DNA from: Tricholoma matsutake
Lineage: Eukaryota; Basidiomycota; Agaricomycetes; Agaricales; Tricholomataceae
Length of the DNA: 64,000 bases
NCBI GenBank assembly: GCA_026075535.2
Contig: AP026539.1
Coordinates: 7,750,001-7,814,000, forward strand
Reading direction: 5' to 3'
Part shown: piece after piece, positions 41,607-50,162 of the stretch
Layout: every line of letters starts with the position of its first letter
How positions within the stretch are numbered: the first letter of the stretch is position 1
Notes under the pieces: generated by a model
Told to the model about the DNA's origin: nothing
Database searches by the model: none
The model's input: the letters and a program-made list of their open reading frames with translations, nothing else
Made by a program: the position numbers and the translations under genes

Positions 41607-42905
41607 GAGCCAGACAAGAAAGTGTTCCACTTGTAGGTTGTGTTGTGCCCCACAAGGTATGAATAGAAGAAGTTCACCACTTGCACAGAGAACCCCAACT
41701 GGGATATGATCTCCAAAAGAACTTGGTGGTTCAGGGAGGGGAAGAATTGAGCAATGTCAAAGGTGACAACACTCATTTGAAAGCCCTTTGCCCATCCCAC
41801 CCTAACGAGATGGGTGAGGAAGATACCCACATCCTCTGTGGATTGCTGAGTGACACCTCCGAACCGGTTCTGTTCAAAAGTGTCATGTGCCACCCCATTG
41901 AATTGAAGCCACCTGGACAGCATCTTCTTGATGAGTTTACCCATAGTATTCAGGAGCACAATTGGCCTGAACAACTTTGGTGTAGAGTAGTTGGGTTTCA
42001 CTACTGGGGCTGACCTGTGTTTCCCACAGAAACACAGCCTTAGGAACTTGTTTTAAGACTTCTGATGTGTATATCTTTTGGATATTCTTAATATGTATGT
42101 AAAAGAAATGTCAGGGAAATATTTTAGATGTATCCAAGCTGTATCTGCCTGGAACATAAAAGGTGTATTCTACAATGTTTCTTTCAGATCCCTTCTGGAA
42201 ACATTTTTCATGTTCCCTTTGTGTAAGTTAAGGAAGCACTTTTTATGTAATTATGGCTGTATCTGCAGAAAATGCTTGACATATATTTTATTATGTGTTT
42301 TCTATGGATACATGCAAAGAACAAAGGGGTTACCATGGTTACACATGTATCCCTAGGAAACACATAATAAAATTACATGTTAAATGTTTTCTGCAGACAC
42401 AGCCATAATCACATAAAAAGTGTTTCTTTAACTTACACAAAGGGAACATGAAAAATGTTTCCAGAAGGGATCTGAAAGAAACATTGTGGAATACACCTTT
42501 TATGTTCCATGCAGATACAGCTTGGATACATCTAAAATATTTCCCTGACATTTCTTTTACATATATATTAAGAATATCCAAAGAATATACACATCAGCTT
42601 AAGTCTTAAAACAAGTTTCTAAGGCTGTGTTTCTGTGGGAAACACAGGTCAGCCCAGTAATGTTTCCCTGGTTTCAGAATAATGACTGACAGGGACTCCT
42701 TAAAATGCACAGGCTAATGACCCATGGTGATGCATGCCTCAGTTATGTGAGTGATAAGACCCACCACAGGCATGCGGCACCAGTGTTTGAGGTGCAACCA
42801 CATAACATGGTCAGGCCCTGGCACAGAGTGGGAGGAGCACACATTTAGCACCTCCTTCATTTTTGTAATGGAGAACAGGATCCAAGCCCTTTCAGGCATG
42901 GGGTC
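41607..42905 (-). pseudogene. LINE fragment L3b (RT), split by a foldback element
   Basis: Minus-strand RT sequence. The piece 42667-42905 encodes MPERAWILFSITKMKEV and SVPGPDHVMW. The piece 41607-42000 encodes LFRPIVLLNTMGKLIKKML and VVTFDIAQFFPSLNHQVLL. The foldback element at 42001-42661 sits between them. The fragment ends at the element X poly(A) on the left. On the right it is fused at about 42902-42910 to a different part of the LINE (L3a), so the order of RT segments is scrambled. Confidence 0.88.
42001..42661. mobile_element. 661-bp foldback element (long-arm MITE)
   Basis: The element is almost entirely one inverted repeat, with arms of about 310 bp joined by roughly 30 bp near 42315-42343. 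The ends read ACTACTGGGGCTGACCTGTG and, from the right, ATTACTGGGCTGACCTGTG. The flanks GTTTC (41996-42000 and 42662-42666) are a 5-bp duplication: removing the element and one copy restores the LINE sequence seen at 43438-43450 (GGGTTTCCCTGG). A TA-flanked reading two bases further in is also possible. No coding capacity. Confidence 0.85.
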
Positions 42906-44450
42906 TCCCATCATCCATGTAAGACATGAGATCGACATCTCTGCCGACCTCGCTTCTTCTGAAGAGTTTCATAATAGGCATTAGGTACAATGCCAATAGG
43001 ACAGGGGACAAGGCAGATCCTTGTCCCACCCCCACATCTGCTGCAAAGGAGCCAGATGAGAAGGTGTTCCATTTGTATGTCATCTTGCAACCAACAAGGT
43101 ACGAACGGAAGAAGTTCACTACTTGCATAGGGAATCCCGACTGAGAGATTATCTCCAGTAAAACCTGGTGGTTTAGGGAGGGGAAGAATTGAGCGATGTC
43201 GAATGTGACAACACTCGTTTTAAGTCCTTGAGCCCATCCTGCCCTGACAAGGTGGGTCAGGTATATTCCAGCATCCTCTGTGGAACGCTGGGCAACTCCT
43301 CCGAACTGGTTTTGCTTGAAGGCTTTGTGGGCTACTCTGTCAAATTGAAGCCATCTGGACAGCATCTTCTCGACTAGTTTGCCTAGAGTGTTCAGCAGTA
43401 TGATCAGCCTGAATGACTTTGGCATAGAATAATTGGGTTTCCCTGGTTTGGGGATGATGACTGACAGGGATTCCTTGAAGTGCGTTGGCCAGTGACCAAC
43501 AGTGATGCATGCCTCGGCAATGCGGGTGATGAGACTTGCCACCTTGGGGTTGCTACACCAGTGTTTAAGGTATGACCATGTAACATGATCAGGGCCTGGA
43601 GTGGAACAGGAAGAGCATGCATTAAGCATTTCTGTAATGGAGAAAGGGATCCAGGCCCTTTCAGGCACCAGATCCAGGTCATCTAAGATGCTCAGATCGA
43701 CTACTTGATCTGAGGCAGCATTGTATGAGCCATCAAGGGCAGCCCACAGGGAATCAAGATTGTTGCATGGCTCTCCCTGATAGGAGATCACCTCATACGA
43801 TGGCAGGTTTCTTTGACGAGTCCAGGACATAAGGTCCCAGGGTCATCTGTTCATAGTGGCCACTTCTTGGATATGGTCATCAAAGAAGTCGCATTTTGCA
43901 TGTCGCATGACTTTGTGGTATTGCTTCCAGTCCTCCTCATCTCGAGTGGCTCTGTAGCTGTCTAATGCACCTTTGCATTTGTCTGTCCACCATCCTTTGG
44001 ACGACTTGCCTAGGCAAGATTGCTTGGCATGGTTGTCCCACGCCTTGTTTAAAATTGTTGATATCGCCGAAATGACATCATCAATTTCTGCCGAAGTATT
44101 TCTGTGCCACTGAAGCCATGGATTTAAAACAGAGGAGACTGCATCAAGGTACAATGCTTCCTCCTCAGATCCTTTTTTGATGGACCACTTGGTGACCAGA
44201 ACCAGGGATCCTGGGCCAGGTAGTGTCAGTGTCAGGGGAGCATGGTCAGACATGCCCCTGGCTTCTGGGACAATATTGCAGTACAGCACAAATCTTAGAT
44301 CCGTGGGTATGAACATCAGGTCGATCACCATGGGGTGAAAGCCCTGTTGTGGGGGAAAGTGGGTGGGTCCCTCCACAGTGGGAAGGGCCCTTGTTAGGCC
44401 TAATGCCATTGCCGTTTCCACTAAGTGGTCTGCTGCAGTATCCCTTGACA
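42906..44450 (-). pseudogene. LINE fragment L3a (endonuclease and RT)
   Basis: The minus-strand frame 44451-43843 holds the C-terminal half of the apurinic-type endonuclease (GMSDHAPLTLTLPGPG near 44250) and the linker to RT (GWWTDKCKGALDSYR). The frame 43830-42892 holds RT up to the palm (VIIPKPGKPNY, FDIAQFFPSLNHQ, GQGSALSPVL, LMSYMDDG). It ends at the palm where L3b begins. At the position of the L1 stop 58227-58229 this copy reads CAA, so CGA is the likely ancestor of both. The left and right ends are truncated. Confidence 0.9.
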
Positions 44451-44977
44451 TCAGACCCTTGACATTGGATCTGTGATGTCGGATGCCTCATGCTTGGCAT
44501 GAGGCTTATCTTCTATTGTTCTTTGACATGCTGCGCTGCAGCACTCCATGACATCGGATGCCTCATGCTAGGCATGAGGCTTATTGTTCTATTGTTCTTT
44601 CTATTATTACTTGACAAGGATCTCATATTCTGATTGGATGATAGACATCTCTGAACCATATATAAGCTATAGTAATACTGCCTGTATTCCTCAGCTTGAC
44701 CTAATTCAACATATGGTCTTAAACTCAACTTGAACAACTTGACAGTCTAAGAAGCCCTTAGCTGTGATAACTCGAACTCAACAGTTGGAAAGCCTCCAAC
44801 TGTGTTACACGAACAAACAGTATACTCAGAAAGCCTCTGAGTACAAACAGCCGTGACAGCTTGAGGAAGTACCCAAGCGAAGGCCAAAAGCCTGAGACAG
44901 TTGGAAGCTCCGACTGCAACAAACAAAGACAAGTTTGAGTTAAGACCAATAGTCTTAACAAAAGGTCAAGCTGATCT
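44451..44977 (+). promoter_or_regulatory. Gypsy-4 5' region, probable LTR with tandem hairpin and TATA box
   Basis: Between the LINE end and the gag ATG at 44978 lies a non-coding stretch. It holds two copies, about 75 bp apart, of a segment with a near-perfect hairpin GCCTCATGC/GCATGAGGC (44485-44505 and 44560-44580). A TATA-like CATATATAAGC follows at about 44657. Downstream are short inverted motifs (CCAACTG/CAGTTGG, AGACTATTGGTCTT-type). The right end near TAGTCTTAACA (about 44960) may be the LTR end. No second LTR is in the window, so LTR status is inferred from position ahead of gag. Confidence 0.5.
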
Positions 44978-46097
44978 ATGCAGTCCACCTACCTAGGTGC
45001 AGACACAACGTCTTTCAGACAAAGCCCAGACAGACCTCCAACCGGAGCATCATCAGGAAGAACCCCATGGTATAGATACCAGGATCGACTAGTACGATAC
45101 TCGGAACCAGCACAGAAGTGGTTCTCAAAGAGAACCAGTGACAAAGAACCCCGATACCTCAATGAAGAGGATTTCAGATCTTTCGATAAAGAAGAAACCC
45201 CAGAACGAGATCCATTCTCCCTGTCCAACGACAATGCCAACATGTCTACCAAACCCACCGCATCGACCAAGGAGATCAGAATATGAACCCCCTCCGACTT
45301 CACAGGGGACCAAACTAGAACTGCAAAGTTCTTACAAGAAGTGAAACTCTATTTGAGAGTGAATGAACAATGGAATCTATGACACCGATGAGAAGAAAAT
45401 CATCTTCGCATTGTCCTTCATGAATGGAGGAACCACTGCACCCTGGGAACAGACTTGGGCAGAGAAAGAAGACCTAGGAACCTGGTCAACCTTTGAATCG
45501 ATGCTCAAGACAGTGTTCACACCAATCGACAAAGCTGGCAGAGCCAGGACAGAGATGAAGACATTGAAGCAGGGACAGGACCTGGAGGACTACATAGCAC
45601 AGTTCTGAATCCTGCGAGAGAAGGCAGGAATCAACGATGACACTGCCCTCCTCAAACTCTTCATGGATGGGCTGAACCCCAAGCTCCTCAAAAGAGTTTT
45701 CAACATGGAAATGATCCCGATGACCTTGGAAGGAATGATCAATGCCACCTCCAAGTATGATGGACAATGGAGGAGAGCAAAAGCCATAACAGGAAGGCTG
45801 CAGGAGGCTTTGACAAGGAAACTACCAAGCTCTAAAGCAAAAGAGACCCCACTCAAGATCAACCAACTCTCCTATCAGGAGAGGATCGAACATATGAAGA
45901 AAGGGTTGTGCTTTGTGTGCCACCAACCTGAACACAGAGCAACTGAACACAAGAAAGAAGAAAAGAGGACCGAGGACCAGCCATCCCCAAAGAATAAAGG
46001 CAAGGAAGCCTACTCAAAGATCCAAGTGATCATAGAAGAACTCGATGAAGAAGAAAGGAAGGGAGCTCTTGCTGCAATTGAGGATGAGGGTTTTTAA
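44978..46097 (+). pseudogene. Gypsy-4 gag
   Basis: The ATG at 44978 opens a charged N-terminus. After a frameshift near 45290-45360 the frame gives a gag domain (KKIIFALSFMNGGTTAPW, GTWSTFESMLKTVFTPID, RTEMKTLKQG, LFMDGLNPKLLK). A zinc knuckle follows in variant form (CFVCHQPEHRATEH), with His at the last position. An in-frame TGA at 45606-45608 follows YIAQF, with the same frame continuing as ILREKAG. The frame ends near 46097. The continuation (protease) is split by X-B. Confidence 0.8.
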
Positions 46098-46186
46098 AGA
46101 GGTGGCCTACCTCGATGCCAGGTACCACCAAACTTTCCTTCTGCTCTGTACTACTAGCCACTTTGAAAAATCAATCTATGCATTTA
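46098..46186 (+). pseudogene. Gypsy-4 gag-protease junction, left of X-B
   Basis: A short degenerate stretch ends in TCTATGCATTTA (46175-46186), the left target duplication of element X copy B. The protease coding sequence continues at 48395. Confidence 0.6.
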
Positions 46187-48394
46187 CACCGCTCCTTGAC
46201 TTGTTACAACCACCATAAACAGTGGTAAACACCTCTGCTGAACGTTGCTTGCAACGTCAACACTTCAATTTACGTCCGATTTTTGATCGGATTTCGCCAT
46301 CATGAACGCTCTAGGCATCTCCAGGCCTGGCCTGATTTGCTAAGAGATCCATCCATCCGATCCCCAGGGATGCCCCGGTCATTGTTTTTGACAATGGCTG
46401 CTATCTGTCTCATTCCCCTTGGCTTCTGAGTGGTGTCTATGAAAGAGTAGTCTGGGTCCCTATGGGGGCTTAGAGTGGGTGTGGGATGCCTGCTTCAACA
46501 CTCGCCCAAGTAGATGCGCTCATTTAGCTGGGGGAGGTCTGGCTTAGGGAGAGGGACGCTTCTACTGGACTGTCGGTCAGCATGGATGCCACCAACCTCC
46601 TTGCTATGTGAGTCACTACTACTAGGGACAAGCTACACTGACTACCTGCTTGGAATACACCATCACTAAAAGGGGCTGGGTGACGGTGCCCCCTGATGGC
46701 TAGGTCGATGCTCTGGTGGCCGCATTTCACCACCAACTCTTCACCTCCGGTGATCACTCCTCTGGGGTGTTATGACCCGGGTTCGATCCTCTCCCACTAG
46801 GCAACAGGATGTGTGGCCTGTTCGCCCCCTCAGAGCATTTGGAGGCTGTATCGGGTGGACCTGGAATGGAGATAAGGGACCAACCATTATTGATGGCACG
46901 CTACATATCTTGATTTTTACCATCATCTACTTAGTGCTAATTCGCTCTCTATGCCTAAATGGCAAACCAGAGACCATCCACCACACTGGGGGCTTCATGC
47001 CCCCTCCCTGATTATGGGCAACATCTTTGATGATGACGTCCAAGACTACAACACCTGGTACAAATGAGACGATCCGGAGGTAGCAGCTGCCCTAAAGGCA
47101 GCTAGAGATCTATGGGCCAGAGAAGACCTCTCCGACCCTGATGATGACGAGGACTCTCTTGCTATACAGGAGGCCCTCAATTATGCCGAGAGCAGCCCCA
47201 AGCTTGCTTCGAGGCAAATGATCGACCATGTGCTGTGGGCGCAAGACATCCACGTCGCACACAAACAACTGACTCGCAGTTTCGAACATGAGGATGTGTA
47301 TGCACAGGAGCTTGGCATTGCTGAGCTCCTTTATCTGGAGGCATCCCCTGCTCCGTCACCGCCTTTGCCCTCCATCCCCGAGTTGGTGGAGGATGAAGTG
47401 CCATTATCTGTGAATGAGAGGTTGGAAATTGCAGCCACCTCTCATGCCATGCTACATCAACTGGATGCGATGACCATGTTCATTGGTACCGTCCATGTGT
47501 CCGCCGTTCCCCCTGCAGAGAGGAATGGATGGTGCCAAATGGCCTGGGATTTATTCATGGCCACCTGGCAATTGTCTGAGATGATGTCAGCGGAACTAGC
47601 AGCCGCTGCAACACCTCTCGATCTCACATCACCGGCAGCTTTTCGAGCTTCCTACATGGTGATGCAAACTGCTCAATCAGAGCCTCAATCTGGGGAACCC
47701 TCATCCCCAGCATGGCACTGTCATCCTCGAGGTCCTTGTGGACAGCAGCACCGCAACTAGAACAGGGGCCTACCCCTCTACACTCATGCCCACCAAGTGA
47801 CTGGTGGCCGTTGTCAGGACGGTGACATTTTGTTGCTACCCTATACCTTCCCCCCACTGTGGGGGGGACAATGTCATTGAGTGCATGCATCTTCTAGCAT
47901 TTGCTCGAGGGGGGCCTCAGCCCCCTGCTTATGGCAGTTCTGGTAAATAACCAGGTGAACAACCAGCTGCCACATCACTGTCACTTGTGCACGACACGGT
48001 GATGGTCCACCTCATTTGTCTGGGGTGGTCAACTCTTGTTGGCTGGAAATACACAGACAGTTATTCCTCCCGCAAGGGGGGATTTACGATGAATTAACAC
48101 TGCTGTGCCTCCTCTGACTTTGGTTGGACATGTGGCTGGGGGACCGTTTTTCTCCAGCGGGCGATCTAAGGGCTAGCTTCTGGAGGGGCCCCCCCCCCTC
48201 TAGATTATTGCCTTTCCTGTCTGAGAGGACAATGTCTGTGGCCCACTTGCCTAAAGTGCCTAAAATGAGGACTTGGGTTGGGAAGCAGGCGAGGGGAACA
48301 CATAGATAGAGTAGTACCCTTGTATGTTCCTGCTCTGCAGACTGCATTTGAGCCCTGCATTATAAATTCTGATCCAAAAAAAAAAAAAAAAAAA
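46187..48394 (+). mobile_element. Element X copy B, complete (2,208 bp), poly(A)-tailed retroposon
   Basis: This copy has clear ends. It starts CACCGCTCCTTGACTTG, ends in 19 A (48376-48394) and is flanked by the 12-bp duplication TCTATGCATTTA (46175-46186 and 48395-48406). It is inserted in the protease of gypsy-4. Inside are a hairpin-rich 5' region (46187-46950), one ORF (46951-47760) and a 3' untranslated region with GC-rich hairpins (47761-48375). There is no reverse transcriptase. Variable-length duplication and poly(A) are hallmarks of LINE-type target-primed insertion. Confidence 0.92.
46951..47760 (+). pseudogene. Element X ORF, copy B (type I)
   Basis: The frame of 270 codons, stop included, starts ATGCCTAAATGG, at the position where copy C also starts its ORF. 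It is interrupted by TGA at 47065-47067, where copy D has CAA, so CGA is the likely ancestor. The protein is acidic near the N-terminus (DPDDDEDSL), then a Pro-rich stretch (SPAPSPPLPSIPELVEDE), then a conserved predicted-helical part (LHQLDAMTMFIGTVHVSA, MAWDLFMATWQLSEMMSAE, LDLTSPAAFRASY) and a Gln/Arg-rich end. I recognise no domain. Copies B and D share an N-terminal half that differs from C and E, while the C-terminal half is shared by all. Confidence 0.65.
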
Positions 48395-48517
48395 TCTATG
48401 CATTTAGATGTCAAAGTGGCAGGGACAGGCAGAGGAAAAGACATCGAAACCAAAGCCCTACTTGACTCAGGAGCAGGAGGGATATTCATGAGCCATGAAT
48501 TTGCGGAAAGCAGGAAG
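48395..48517 (+). pseudogene. Gypsy-4 protease fragment, right of X-B
   Basis: After the right target duplication the frame gives LDVKVAGTGRGKDIETKALL and then DSGAGGIFMSHEFAES, the retropepsin active-site motif. It breaks off at about 48517, where antisense element X sequence (X-F) begins, so RT and integrase of gypsy-4 are lost. Confidence 0.8.
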
Positions 48518-49100
48518 CTAGCCATTAGATCGCCCACTGGTGCAAATCGGTCCCCCGGCCACATATCTGACCAAAGTCAGATCAGGTGCAGTGGTGTCAA
48601 TTCACCGTAAATCCCCCTTTGCGGGAGGAATAACTGTCTGCATACTCCCAGCCAACGAGGATTGACCACCCCAGACAAATGAGGTGGACCATCACCGTGT
48701 CATGCACAAGTGACAGTAATGTGGCAGCTGGTTGTTCACCTGGTTATTCACCGGAACCACCATAAGCAGGGGGCCAAAGCCCCCCTTGAGCAAATGCACT
48801 ACAAGCACATGCACTCAATAACAATTTCCCCCCCGCAGCGGGGAGAATGTAAAGGGCAGTGACATTTGTCACCAACCTGACAGCAGCCAGCAGACTGGTG
48901 GTGATGGATGTGGAGCGGAATGCTCCACACTAGTAACAGTGCAGCCATCTGGGATGACAACGGCACTGTACTGGGAACAAGGGTTCCCCAGATTGAAGCT
49001 CTGCAAGAGCTGTTGGCATTGCTGCATGGGAAGCTGGGACAGCTGCCGGAGGTGTAAGATCATTGGGACGATTGTCTCTGGATGGCCTTTTGGGCATTCA
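48515..49100 (-). mobile_element. Element X fragment F (antisense, both ends missing)
   Basis: Reverse-complement X sequence from inside the 3' untranslated region (AGCTAGCCATTAGATCGCCC) up to the 3' part of the ORF (near 49060). The GC-rich hairpins are recognisable. It lacks the poly(A) end and the head. It joins gypsy-4 on the left and LINE L2 on the right, so it marks deletion or recombination junctions. Confidence 0.8.
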
Positions 49101-50162
49101 GAGCAAGTTAGTGCCCTACAGCCACCCCAACATACCGATCACACTAGCCAGAACCAGACGGGGGTCATACACCCTGCACGCACAACCTATCCTGGATCCC
49201 ACACTAGTGGGGTGAACGACCCTAGTGCAGGGTTATTGTCCAAAAATTCGTGGAAGCCTTCAACCGTGTCTGGGCTCACATGAGTTTCTTTGTGATCCAC
49301 CAATGGGCAGATGCATAATAAATGATCTTGAGTTTGGATCTCGGGACCGAGGCACCAACATTGGTACTCCCCGTCGAGGGAGAAACGATGACGATACTCC
49401 CCTATGGGAGCATGGCCAGTGATCATTCAAGTCGCATGGGAAGTGGCAGTAGTGCTGTTTCCCATGACTTTCAGCCAAGGCCCACCTTTGTAGGTTGAGG
49501 GTAGTACTGGTTTCCCTCCAACCCCTTTGAGTTGGAGGAAATGCCATCCACAATATGCTGGTTCTGAGAACTGCGTGTGCCAATCCTTACAAACCACTTT
49601 CTCGACTTGGTTTCTAAGATAGTCTAGAGATGTCCAAGGGTGTCTGCCCACGGAGATCTTGGTAGATGTGGCTACATTGTGAGCCTTCTTGTGTACGTTC
49701 CACTTGAACTTTGAGGGGACGTGCCAGAATGTAACATTTCTATCCTCATCCCTGGCTAGCCAGGGGCAAAGTGAGCGACAAGCGTCCAGAGCAAAGACTT
49801 GCCCAGAACATGGTTTTGGATCAACAAGGGACTCCATGCCCACAGTAGAGTCCGAGAAGATCACCAACTTTTTGCATCCCTTGCTGCATGCAGCAGAGAC
49901 ACCCAGTTGGAGAGTGAAGAGTTCAACTTCTGGGGGGATTCTCCTCCCAGAAGCTGAGACAATGCGGTCAACTTGCTCTCCCAGTCTGAAGACGAGGGCA
50001 CAGGTGACAGCTTGGAATTTGGCATCGGTGGGCACCGAGGCATCCACTGCAATGACGAGAGTGTCAGCCTCCACCTGGGCTTCAGCCCAGGCTTTGTCAA
50101 GGTCACTCCTGTACAATTTCCTCGCCTTGTCCTCCTTGGAGGCGAGGCAATGAGAGGAGAAG
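49101..50162 (-). pseudogene. LINE copy L2, RNase H and C-terminal part
   Basis: The minus-strand frame 50162-49427 encodes RNase H: LVIAVDASVPTDAKF, ELFTLQLGVSAACSKG, LVIFSDSTVGMESLVD. The C-terminal Cys motif follows in frame 49426-49187 (YQCWCLGPEIQTQDHLLCIC). A TGA near 49427 separates the two where L1 has an Arg codon. The last about 460 bp of the 3' untranslated region present in L1 is missing. The right end is the target duplication ATGAGAGGAGAAG (50150-50162) of X-C. The copy continues at 52437. Confidence 0.88.

Noticed and set aside
46768..46778. GGTTCGATCC in element X looks like a tRNA or pol III B box, so X could be a tRNA-derived SINE.
   Set aside because: No stem pairs around it as a T arm, no well-placed A box, and the motif is poorly kept in copies A and C. 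The element is 2.2 kb with an ORF, unlike a SINE.
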